Below are positions 1-6,073 of a stretch of DNA of 7,054 nucleotides, one piece after another (position 1 is the first letter of the stretch; each line of letters starts with the position of its first letter). The notes under the pieces were generated by a model that worked only from the letters and a program-made list of their open reading frames with translations, searched no databases and was not told the DNA's origin. This DNA is from Opitutales bacterium (lineage in GTDB: Bacteria > Verrucomicrobiota > Verrucomicrobiia > Opitutales > JAFGAQ01): NCBI GenBank assembly GCA_028704125.1, contig JAQVLM010000165.1, forward strand, positions 1 to 7,054, written 5' to 3'. A program made the position numbers and the translations under genes.

Positions 1-27
1 ATGCCGCTGGATTAATTTTTACACTGG

Positions 28-144
28 GTTTACATTTATGACATAAACAGTTACACTCCAACATCTTAATGTTTTCACACATTTTGTTCCGTGGTAACCA
101 ATGATATCATTTGATACTTCAAATGTCTGAAAATCGGAAATCGG
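28..144. repeat. AT-rich leader with short palindromes and direct repeats
   Basis: This non-coding leader holds several short symmetric elements. TTTATG-A-CATAAA (35-47) is a perfect 13-nt inverted repeat. AATGATATCATT (100-111) is a perfect 12-bp palindrome. TTACACT occurs at 19-25 and again at 51-57. AAATCGG is repeated in tandem at 131-137 and 138-144, directly against a TTGACA box. Such clusters suit binding sites for an integrase, an excisionase or an autorepressor upstream of the helix-turn-helix gene. The repeats are seen directly; their function is inference, and short palindromes arise by chance in AT-rich DNA. Confidence 0.4.
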
Positions 145-174
145 TTGACAAGTCGTTGCCTGCCAATTGTTTAT
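145..174 (+). promoter_or_regulatory. Putative sigma70-like promoter of the HTH gene
   Basis: A perfect TTGACA -35 box (145-150) is followed after 17-18 bases by a poor -10 candidate (TGTTTA at 168-173 or GTTTAT at 169-174). Transcription would start near 181, giving a leader of about 35 nt before the ATG at 215. The tandem AAATCGG heptamers abut the -35 box and could be an operator. The weak -10 fits a promoter that needs activation, or a host with a different consensus. Confidence 0.35.
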
Positions 175-214
175 GTACTTGCATATTTCAGACTTTGGTA
201 TGCTCTGTGTGAGC

Positions 215-424
215 ATGACATATCACATACAGCCACACGACACCACTCCCGACCCTCTGTACACCGCACTAGAGGCCTGTGCCTACCTCCGGATATCGCG
301 CATGACACTATATAGAATGATACGAGACGGACGAATCACGCCAGTCCGGGTCTACGAACGCTGTATCCGATTCCGACCGGAGGATCTCCAGGCATTGACC
401 CAACATGACCCGGCAGATCGCTGA
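215..424 (+). CDS. Excisionase-like HTH (HTH_17/MerR-fold) DNA-binding protein
   Basis: A small 69-residue DNA-binding protein. Residues 15-61 match the excisionase/MerR-type winged helix-turn-helix (HTH_17 family): LYTALEACAYLRIS, then RMTLYRMIRDGRITPVRV, then R-F-R-P-E-D-L. This is the usual 'x-x-E-A-A-x-x-L-x-[IV]-S-x-x-T-[LV]-Y-x-x-I-x-x-G-x-[IL]' layout with the terminal 'RF..EDL' strand. In mobile elements such proteins serve as recombination directionality factors or local regulators. The start is uncertain: TTG at 167, ATG at 173, 200 and 215 are all in frame and none has a clear Shine-Dalgarno. ATG 215 is chosen because it leaves the promoter-like TTGACA upstream and begins just before the domain. 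It heads the mobilization module, 58 bp before the ATPase gene. The family call is strong; the excisionase role is inference from position. Confidence 0.8.
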   Translation: MTYHIQPHDTTPDPLYTALEACAYLRISRMTLYRMIRDGRITPVRVYERCIRFRPEDLQALTQHDPADR

Positions 425-444
425 TCTGCTGACGGTCTGCTGAC
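425..444. repeat. Tandem 9-bp direct repeats between HTH and ATPase genes
   Basis: TCTGCTGAC occurs at 425-433 and 436-444, an 11-bp period or about one helical turn. A degenerate third copy (TCGCTGA, 418-424) overlaps the end of the HTH gene. The spacing would put bound protomers on one face of the DNA. This could be an operator for the HTH protein or an iteron-like site. No binding protein is shown. Confidence 0.4.
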
Positions 445-471
445 ACTAATTAGCTACCTCACCACATTCCC

Positions 472-477
472 AAGGTG
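472..477 (+). promoter_or_regulatory. Shine-Dalgarno-like site for the DUF3987-type gene
   Basis: AAGGTG lies 5 bases before the ATG at 483 and supports that start. It is one of the few clear ribosome-binding sites in the window. Confidence 0.5.
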
Positions 478-482
478 CTATC

Positions 483-1796
483 ATGAAAACACTTACAAGA
501 CGGAACTCTAAGAAGTGCCCCAAAATCAATAAGGGGGGTAGAAAAAGCTATCAACAAGAGCTGCCATTGCTTGATGCAATTAGATCCCAAGGACCCGATG
601 CGGAGTCTTACATGCGTGCCATGCTCCGCTTCAAGGCGAAGCAACTGCCGGATAACATCGCCGCAATCACTCCACCAGGATCCATACTGGAAAAACTGAT
701 GCACGCATTTCAGAGCGGAACAAACATCCCGCTTGAGATGCCGATGTCCATGTTTCTCGCCTACCTATCTGCTGCAATTGTCCGCCGCGGAACCCTTATC
801 AATCTTCCGGATGTCAGTTCCATCACTCCCACGCTATGGATGATCGTCCTGGCCGATTCGGGGTGCGGAAAGACATGGTCTCAAGGACGAGTGGCATCTA
901 TATTTGGAACGGAAGATCCTACGATTCCCGATCTTTCAGGGGCTGTATCTGCCGCCGCCATGTTGGAATCGCTAAAAGGTCCAAACGGTGCGCGTGGACT
1001 ATGGCTTAAGGATGAATACGGCCAGTTCCTGCGATTTCTACAACGCCCGGATTATGCAGACTACAAAGACTACCTCCTTAGAGCCTACGATGGCACCACC
1101 ATTCGTCGCACGAGCAAGAAGGATGGTGCCACGGAAGTGACACCAGCACTATCCATGCTGGGAATGTCGGTCCGCGGAACATGGGCAAACAATGTTGGAG
1201 CCGAGAGTCTGGTAGACGGATTAGCGCAAAGGTATCTATATGTCCTACCCAAGCCGGATCCGACCAGACATTATCGGGATTATCCAATACTGAGGGTTGA
1301 TGAAGAATCGCTCAGAAACTGTTGGAATTGGAATGACTGTGTCACCCTTCCGGAGTATACTTCGTCACCAAAAGCACTAGCTGACTACGCCGATTACTAT
1401 TTCGACGCCTGTAACGCTGACATCTCGGAGTCGTTCATACGTCGCATCACGTGGGCCGTTCACAAGATCGCGTTACTCTACCACATATTGATTGGAAAAT
1501 CGGCCGAGAAAGTAATTGAAAGTGACGCATATGGATGGGCAACACGCTTTATCGATCAACGCATAGCAGATGCCCAAACCATGCTGAACGAGGCTGGAGC
1601 CAGCGACCTCGCTCGAAAGGTAACCAAGGCTCAAAAATACGTTGATTCGCGTTCAGCACGGGGACTCACGACGAGCACCCGAGACCTTATTTCTGGAGTG
1701 TCAGACATTAACTCTATTCATGAGGCGGAGGGCATCGCAAGACTGCTAGCAGTCCCCCGACCCGACCAGGCACATATCTCTCCTTTTTCCAAGTAG
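483..1796 (+). CDS. DUF3987-like P-loop ATPase (putative primase-associated helicase)
   Basis: A 437-residue cytosolic P-loop NTPase. The Walker A motif is ADSGCGKT at residues 124-131 (alanine in place of the first glycine), after a hydrophobic strand TLWMIVL. The Walker B is GLWLKDE at 172-178, with D177 and E178. Further along are SMLGMS (224-229), a sensor-like strand, and DGLAQRYLYVLP (245-256), which resembles the arginine-finger region of RecA/DnaB-like and DUF3987 (YfjI-type) proteins. Such ATPases are common on plasmids, prophages and integrative elements next to excisionase-like HTH proteins and relaxases or primases, and are presumed to help replicate the element. The basic tail (residues 1-21, many K/R) could contact DNA. 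It is followed by the putative oriT and the relaxase-primase gene, which suits joint action at the element's origin. Helicase activity is inferred; a terminase-like or generic ATPase role is not excluded. Confidence 0.75.
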   Translation: MKTLTRRNSKKCPKINKGGRKSYQQELPLLDAIRSQGPDAESYMRAMLRFKAKQLPDNIAAITPPGSILEKLMHAFQSGTNIPLEMPMSMFLAYLSAAIVRRGTLINLPDVSSITPTLWMIVLADSGCGKTWSQGRVASIFGTEDPTIPDLSGAVSAAAMLESLKGPNGARGLWLKDEYGQFLRFLQRPDYADYKDYLLRAYDGTTIRRTSKKDGATEVTPALSMLGMSVRGTWANNVGAESLVDGLAQRYLYVLPKPDPTRHYRDYPILRVDEESLRNCWNWNDCVTLPEYTSSPKALADYADYYFDACNADISESFIRRITWAVHKIALLYHILIGKSAEKVIESDAYGWATRFIDQRIADAQTMLNEAGASDLARKVTKAQKYVDSRSARGLTTSTRDLISGVSDINSIHEAEGIARLLAVPRPDQAHISPFSK

Positions 1797-1801
1797 CCTG
1801 A

Positions 1802-1878
1802 GAGCCACAATGAAATTGTGTCACACACTACACATTTCCGACATCCTACGGACGACGAAAATGTTCCATTGTGGTCTC
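1802..1878. repeat. Imperfect inverted repeat in the oriT region
   Basis: GAGCCACAATG (1802-1812) pairs with CATTGTGGTCTC (1867-1878), leaving one bulged base. Between the arms sits a smaller hairpin, TGTGT-C-ACACA (1817-1827). This could extrude as a cruciform beside the stronger palindrome at 1908-1930. MobV origins of the pMV158 type carry several alternative inverted repeats, which is a reason to read this as part of the transfer origin; regulation of the relaxase gene is an alternative. Confidence 0.5.
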
Positions 1879-1907
1879 TACGCTGCGCGGGCGACGCCAT
1901 GCCTAGG

Positions 1908-1930
1908 ACACTTTCGCTAAGCGAAAGTGT
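1908..1930 (+). other. oriT: Putative oriT palindrome of the MobV relaxase
   Basis: ACACTTTCGCT (1908-1918), a single A, then AGCGAAAGTGT (1920-1930) form a perfect 11-bp inverted repeat ending 24 bp before the relaxase start. The right arm ends AAGTGT and runs into AAAAC. This resembles the arrangement in MobV plasmids, where a hairpin arm rich in AGTGTG lies next to the nick (pMV158: TAGTGTG/TTA). MobV oriT sites usually lie immediately upstream of mob. It lacks a T-tract typical of a terminator, though a terminator for the preceding gene or an autoregulatory site is possible. The palindrome is certain; the nick position is not determined. Confidence 0.6.
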
Positions 1931-1954
1931 AAAACTCGACTACCCGGAAAATAA

Positions 1955-3790
1955 ATGAACTACGCAATCGAGCGCTTCAGCAAAATCAAGACGCAGGACC
2001 ATCTATGCAAGTCCGCTGCACACAATGAACGTCAGATTCGAGCGATGATCCCAAACGTGGACACAAGCAAGTCCAGGCTGAACGAAATAATGCGGGATAC
2101 ATCCGCTCCGATTCTCGAGCGGTGGAGATCGCGTATTGGATCGGCAAAGATCCGGAAAAACGCGGTCATAGCCTTCGAAGTATTGTGTGGGTTTAGTCCC
2201 GAGGCCCGGGATACCATCGACTTGGACGGTTGGAAACGGGACACGTTGCGGTATCTAGAAGACGAGTTTGGCGCTGAAAACATCATTAGTTGTGTTCTTC
2301 ACGCGGACGAAAAAACCCCTCATATCCAGGCAATTGTTGTTCCGATCGACAAGCGTGGGCGATTGAATTGCCGGGAGATGCTGGGCGGTCAGGCCAAACT
2401 TATCAGATTGCAGGATCGATACGCTCAACGCTGCCGAAAGTATGGCTTGGTTCGCGGAACCAGAGGGTCCGAGAGGCAACACATTCCTCAGAAAGCTGTT
2501 TACCAATCACAGCGGGCAATCGATGAAAGCATTAACAAGCTCAAGGAGCTTCCCAGAAAAATCGAAACCCTTGAACTCCCTGTTCCATCAATCGGCAGCG
2601 TCATCTCGGAACGGAAGAAGAACGAGTATATTCACGAAGTCCGGGAAGTCATAGAGACAAAAGTCGAGGAGACGGCCAACGCGGTTCAATCCATTGAAGG
2701 AGCACTGGAAGCCCGCGTCTTCGCCGAAAGGGACAGGTTAGCGCTGCAAAAGCTTGCTCAGGACAAAAACAAGCTCCAAGCCGACAACGATCAATACATC
2801 AAAGAAACGCAGCAACTGAGAGACATCCCCTTGGAAGACGTCCTCTCCATGCTCGGATTTGCCGGGAATCGGGAAGGTGGACAGATGGTGTTCGAGACCC
2901 CTGCTTCGAAGATCGCCATCCAAGGCGCCAAATTCTACGATTTCAAGAATCCCAACAACAAACTTGGAGGCGGTTCCATTGATCTGGTGATGCATGTCCT
3001 ACAATGCGATTTCAATGAAGCTGTCAGATGGCTGAAGACGGGACATGGGGATCAAGCTATACGGTGTTTGAACCACGCCCTTCTCACCGTGAACAAAACG
3101 ACATTGGAAAGCCAACGTCCGATGTCCTTTGAGGAGAAAGTCGCCAAGTTTGCGTCACGCGATGATTCAAGGTGGATTGAAGCCCGCAAATACCTCATCA
3201 ATCGAGCAATCTCAGAACAGGCAATCGATGATCTCTTCACTAAGGGTCAAGTCTATGCCTCGAGCTTGGGTGGAGTCGTATTTCCCCACTGGAATCTTCG
3301 AAGCGGACAGTTCGACGGAGCAACCATCAGGGGAATCTACTCCAACTTTAAGCAGACCATCGGAAACCGCAGCAATTCATTCTTCTATGTTGGGGAACCC
3401 ATTCCAACGACACGGAAAATATTCCTCACGGAGTCCCCAATCGATGCGCTCTCATTGCGTGAGATTGTTCCGACGCGTGACGCAACCTATGTCTCCACTG
3501 CCGGAACCCCTGATGTCCGCATCATCGATACGCTCCCCGATTTAGCTCATCTGGTACTTGGGTTCGATGTGGACCCGGCGGGCAAACAGTTTCGCGAACG
3601 CTTTGTGACAGCCCTAGTTGAAAGGAATCGGGATTACGATCTCATGACTCCAAGCAACGGAAAAGACTGGAACGATGAACTGATTATGCTGCGACGCCGT
3701 AGCTATGTCGGCCTTCGTTCGTCTCAGGACTCACCACAATCGGCCTCTATTCACAATAACCGAAATAATACATATCATGCTAAGCAATAA
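1955..3790 (+). CDS. mobV: MobV-family relaxase fused to DUF3991/Toprim primase-like region
   Basis: A 611-residue fusion. The N-terminus is a MobV/Pre relaxase: MNYAIERFSKIK, then AHNER with H23 (equivalent to the catalytic H22 of pMV158 MobM), then HADEKTPHIQ at residues 116-125, with H116, E119 and H123 matching the metal-binding triad. It would nick oriT and stay bound to the 5' end during transfer. Residues 215-290 are charged and helical, a probable coiled-coil linker. Residues 290-362 (IPLEDVLSMLGF...GGGSIDLVMHVL...AVRWL) resemble the CHC2/DUF3991 primase zinc-finger fold but lack its cysteines. Residues 488-576 form a Toprim domain: FLTESPIDALSL (E493), LGFDVDPAG (D538, D540) and KDWNDEL. 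The Toprim half suggests priming of the complementary strand or of autonomous replication. The start has only a weak GGA 6 bases upstream. The relaxase call is strong; primase activity is inferred. Confidence 0.87.
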   Translation: MNYAIERFSKIKTQDHLCKSAAHNERQIRAMIPNVDTSKSRLNEIMRDTSAPILERWRSRIGSAKIRKNAVIAFEVLCGFSPEARDTIDLDGWKRDTLRYLEDEFGAENIISCVLHADEKTPHIQAIVVPIDKRGRLNCREMLGGQAKLIRLQDRYAQRCRKYGLVRGTRGSERQHIPQKAVYQSQRAIDESINKLKELPRKIETLELPVPSIGSVISERKKNEYIHEVREVIETKVEETANAVQSIEGALEARVFAERDRLALQKLAQDKNKLQADNDQYIKETQQLRDIPLEDVLSMLGFAGNREGGQMVFETPASKIAIQGAKFYDFKNPNNKLGGGSIDLVMHVLQCDFNEAVRWLKTGHGDQAIRCLNHALLTVNKTTLESQRPMSFEEKVAKFASRDDSRWIEARKYLINRAISEQAIDDLFTKGQVYASSLGGVVFPHWNLRSGQFDGATIRGIYSNFKQTIGNRSNSFFYVGEPIPTTRKIFLTESPIDALSLREIVPTRDATYVSTAGTPDVRIIDTLPDLAHLVLGFDVDPAGKQFRERFVTALVERNRDYDLMTPSNGKDWNDELIMLRRRSYVGLRSSQDSPQSASIHNNRNNTYHAKQ

Positions 3791-4136
3791 GGACCTATAC
3801 GTCATCGACACTGCCACCGGAGAACTCCACTATTTCGACGAACGACAGCTGGTCGGAATCGAAACCTCCGGAAACGCACTCCGGATCCATGCCGGCAACT
3901 GCATCATCGAACACCGAATCGACGGCGACAAACGCAGGAAAGCCTCTGACTACCTCCGCGACGCTGCCACAAAACCAGAGCACAAGGCCCTGATCATGGC
4001 ATCCCTTGGCGCGTGGGGCTTCGACGATGGCGAGGCCGGAGTATATTTGCTCAAGGGACCCAAAACCGGATCCGGGGGAAATCTGGGAACTACCATTGAG
4101 GGACGCATCAGGTTCCCGGAGCCATCGAAACGCTGA
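3777..4136 (+). CDS. Hypothetical 119-aa protein overlapping the relaxase gene
   Basis: I do not recognise a family. The protein is 119 residues, soluble, with no signal peptide or membrane segment. The N-terminal half reads as beta-rich (LYVIDTATGELHYFDERQLVGIETSGNALRI could form strands and turns), followed by a helical stretch around KRRKASDYLRDAATKPEHKALIMASL, and a glycine-rich end. The ATG at 3777 overlaps the last 14 nt of the relaxase gene and there is no Shine-Dalgarno, so translation is probably coupled. An in-frame ATG at 3705 would add 24 residues over the relaxase tail and is less likely. Position suggests a role in mobilization or a regulator of it, but this is only context. It is the last + strand gene before the convergent cargo operon. 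Confidence 0.65.
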   Translation: MLSNKDLYVIDTATGELHYFDERQLVGIETSGNALRIHAGNCIIEHRIDGDKRRKASDYLRDAATKPEHKALIMASLGAWGFDDGEAGVYLLKGPKTGSGGNLGTTIEGRIRFPEPSKR

Positions 4137-4150
4137 GGCCAGGCATGGCC
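4137..4150. terminator. Short hairpin between convergent genes, possible weak terminator
   Basis: GGCCA (4137-4141), loop GGCA, TGGCC (4146-4150) form a perfect 5-bp GC-rich stem directly after the stop codon at 4134-4136 and 31 bp from the end of the convergent operon. There is no T-tract on either strand, so a classical intrinsic terminator is doubtful. The location between converging genes is the main argument. Confidence 0.25.
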
Positions 4151-4180
4151 CTTTGAAAACGTTGTTGGCCGAGACAGAAT

Positions 4181-4699
4181 CTATTTCATCCAGCTGCTTT
4201 TCAGAATCGAGGCTTTGATTTTCTGACACAAACACTCCCAGTCTTGATGAGCATTTTCGATGGCGATCAAAGGCTGGTCACCCGGCTTACAAATATCCTC
4301 CTTTTGCTCTACTGGAAACCGATCTCCGGTAAGGCATTTCTTCCATTCAGTAAGGCCGTCTTTCAACTTGGTCGAATGGGTCTTTCCTAAAAATGCGTCC
4401 AAACTCAATCGGGCCACTTCAATGGATTTGATCCTGTTTAGGATCTGAATCTTGCTTGCTCTAGCATCACGAACTACAAAGCCACTTCCATTCCCTCCCT
4501 GCAAATGCAACAGTGTCAAATCCTTCGTTTCCCTTGATTTATCAAGGATGTCATTGATCATTCGTGCAACTTCCTGTTGAATCATTAATGCCCGTTGGTC
4601 AGACATCGTTAGCCGCACAGTCATCCACGCAATAAACAGACTCAAAGGCAGACTAAGAACCTGAGCAAATTCTGACCATATCGGAATCTCTTCAGTCAT
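4181..4699 (-). CDS. Putative membrane-anchored protein, third gene of STAS/HATPase operon
   Basis: A 172-residue protein of unrecognised family. Residues 11-28 (FAQVLSLPLSLFIAWMTV) form a single hydrophobic segment, flanked by an acidic N-terminus (MTEEIP) and by R29 and later basic residues, suggesting one N-terminal membrane anchor with a cytosolic body. The rest is charged and largely helical (ALMIQQEVARMINDILDK, KIQILNRIKSIEVARLSLDAFL), plausibly coiled coil. It ends in KSSWMK. The ATG sits in an ATGA overlap with the stop of the DUF4325 gene and has a strong AGGAG 6 bases upstream. Strict linkage to the STAS and HATPase genes suggests it is the output or effector of that pair, for example acting at the membrane. 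That role is inference. The hydrophobic segment is short and could instead be a buried helix. Confidence 0.7.
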   Translation of the reverse strand: MTEEIPIWSEFAQVLSLPLSLFIAWMTVRLTMSDQRALMIQQEVARMINDILDKSRETKDLTLLHLQGGNGSGFVVRDARASKIQILNRIKSIEVARLSLDAFLGKTHSTKLKDGLTEWKKCLTGDRFPVEQKEDICKPGDQPLIAIENAHQDWECLCQKIKASILKSSWMK

Positions 4700-5019
4700 T
4701 TCTTGCTCCTTGAATGCCGTTCGACTATTTCCCTGATTTCCCGTTCGGAAACAGGATCGTCCGTCAAGATAGTGACGAGTCTAGAGCGAAGCCACTCAAC
4801 ACCTTTCTGATCAACAACCTTACCAAACACTTCATCCAGAAAAGAAGAGGGATATCCGAACGCCCCCTCCAAATCCAGAACCACTTGGTCGTGATCATTG
4901 AGAGCTGGAAGCAAGATATCATCGCGAAACTCCTCACCAGATTTATCGCTTGAATTACGTTTTCTGCCTCCCGGGCAGTCAGTAAAATCTTTAACGAAAT
5001 TAATATGCTTAATCTTCAT
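4696..5019 (-). CDS. DUF4325 STAS-like domain protein
   Basis: A 107-residue protein matching the DUF4325 STAS-like family. The signature reads CPGGRKRNSSDKSGEEFRDDILLPAL (residues 15-40), then VVLDLEGAFGYPSSFLDEVFG (46-66). The second part aligns with the STAS core of SpoIIAA/RsbV: a strand, then a serine pair at the start of a helix where those proteins carry the phosphorylated serine (DSSGLG). Here the serines are S58 and S59. STAS proteins of this kind bind or are phosphorylated by HATPase-fold partners, and the neighbouring gene encodes one. The ATG at 5019 overlaps the end of that gene by 11 nt with no close Shine-Dalgarno, so expression is probably coupled. The family call is fairly strong; phosphorylation is not shown by sequence alone. 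Confidence 0.82.
   Translation of the reverse strand: MKIKHINFVKDFTDCPGGRKRNSSDKSGEEFRDDILLPALNDHDQVVLDLEGAFGYPSSFLDEVFGKVVDQKGVEWLRSRLVTILTDDPVSEREIREIVERHSRSKK
4706..4710 (-). promoter_or_regulatory. Strong Shine-Dalgarno for the membrane protein gene
   Basis: AGGAG on the minus strand lies 6 bases before the ATG at 4699. It is the strongest ribosome-binding site in the cargo operon and lies inside the end of the DUF4325 gene, which could make the third protein more highly translated than its partners. Confidence 0.6.
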
Positions 5020-6073
5020 GTCGTGCAGAAAGTCTCCATGTTATTAGAGTTCCTTGAACAGGCTCAACAATTCGTTGTTTCTCATATCTATCGCTTGAAA
5101 AAAACCTACAATAGCTTTTGTCAGAATAAATCGAAAGATCGCCAGAGAATTCATTTCCATCGATAACTTCCAACAACTTTGGAAGTCCACGACCTCGAGT
5201 TGATTCTTTTGTTCTGGAATAGCATCCTTCCCTTACAGCATCTATGATGATATCCTCATCGGACCGCCATGGATTAATCCTGTCTTTCAATCGTGTTCTT
5301 ATTGTATTTGGTATTCCAACTCCTTGATCATAAAAACAAAGGCGAACCTCCCGATCTGTCAAATTTTTGTATGCAAGCATCCACCACTGCTTATCCAACC
5401 AAATCTGACTTCGCCTGATGTCAGAAGGATATGCATGTCCCATTACGTTATCCATACATTCCACAAGCCCTTTGTATAGAACCTTTTGCTGCTGAGGGCG
5501 AAATGTGCAACAATCGGAAAAGCCCTCGATGATCCCTTTGGCCATTTGAGGAATTGTACGCCGATCGGTCATGCGCATCACGAACTGCTCGTTTGTCTGA
5601 ATGCGATAAGCCCGTTTCAGCCCAAATATGGTCCAATAGTCTAGCTTTTCTAGCATCTCGGCCACAAAATCGTTAGTGGGAAGCTCACAATGCAGGCGGC
5701 ATTTTGGAGAGCATTGAACCCCTCTCATGATCTCAGCGATAAGCATCAGAGCAGACGGCGGGTCTACAACCTCCATTTCACTATGATCCAATGTGATGAC
5801 CCGAGAACGCTTCTCAAGCATGCTTGTTCGAAACTCGTTCAGAAAATGCAATGTTGACCCCAATGATCCGTTAAGACTGAAGACTTTTGGGACAGACAAC
5901 CTGGTCCTTTCCAAAGATGTTCTACGGATCCGTTTTGTTGGCTTGAAATACCGCCGCCTTGGTTGAGCCAATCCACGATGCCGATTAGTTCGACATATAC
6001 GTTTATTCTCTATCTTCTTCTGACGTCTGATCAGATAGAGTTTTCGATTTTCTCTTTTTTGTCGATTGCTCAC
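5009..6073 (-). CDS. HATPase-fold (GHKL) protein with STAS-like N-terminal half
   Basis: A 354-residue protein, first gene of the cargo operon. Residues 1-58 are extremely basic (24 K/R, 3 acidic). Residues 70-155 look STAS-like: VITLDHSEMEVVDPPSALMLIAEI (92-115), then RLHCELPTNDFVAEMLEKLDYWTIFGL (126-152). The C-terminal part is a GHKL ATPase: N box LVECMDNV (E205, N209), G1 box YDQGVGIP (D249, G251, G253), and G2 box STRGRGLPKL (G294, G296), with a closing strand GTLITWRL. There is no phosphoacceptor histidine domain, so it resembles anti-sigma-factor serine kinases (SpoIIAB/RsbW) or MutL/gyrase-like ATPases more than sensor kinases. The start is GTG at 6073; the frame stays open upstream but has no better start. 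The partner is probably the DUF4325 protein encoded next. Kinase activity is inference. Confidence 0.82.
   Translation of the reverse strand: MSNRQKRENRKLYLIRRQKKIENKRICRTNRHRGLAQPRRRYFKPTKRIRRTSLERTRLSVPKVFSLNGSLGSTLHFLNEFRTSMLEKRSRVITLDHSEMEVVDPPSALMLIAEIMRGVQCSPKCRLHCELPTNDFVAEMLEKLDYWTIFGLKRAYRIQTNEQFVMRMTDRRTIPQMAKGIIEGFSDCCTFRPQQQKVLYKGLVECMDNVMGHAYPSDIRRSQIWLDKQWWMLAYKNLTDREVRLCFYDQGVGIPNTIRTRLKDRINPWRSDEDIIIDAVREGCYSRTKESTRGRGLPKLLEVIDGNEFSGDLSIYSDKSYCRFFSSDRYEKQRIVEPVQGTLITWRLSARHED

Noticed and set aside
19..216. 65-codon minus-strand open frame over the leader
   Set aside because: It covers the promoter and palindromes, is AT-driven and has no recognisable protein features.
1718..1900. 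60-codon minus-strand open frame across the oriT region
   Set aside because: It covers the inverted repeats and the end of the ATPase gene, is low in protein-like character and has no neighbour linkage.
1908..1930. Palindrome as an intrinsic terminator for the preceding ATPase gene
   Set aside because: It is followed by AAAAC on the + strand, not a T-tract, and lies more than 110 bp after the stop codon; oriT fits better, though not exclusively.
3129..3545. 138-codon + strand frame inside the Toprim region
   Set aside because: It is a frame shadow of the relaxase-primase gene, serine/arginine-rich and without motifs.
3705..3776. Longer start for the 119-aa gene at ATG 3705
   Set aside because: It would add 24 residues that overlap the relaxase frame by 86 nt; the ATG at 3777 gives a normal short stop-start overlap.
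3795..4235. 146-codon minus-strand open frame opposite the 119-aa gene
   Set aside because: It runs antisense across the 119-aa gene and into the end of the membrane protein gene, with no recognisable motif or ribosome-binding site; the + strand frame is better supported by its overlap with the relaxase gene.
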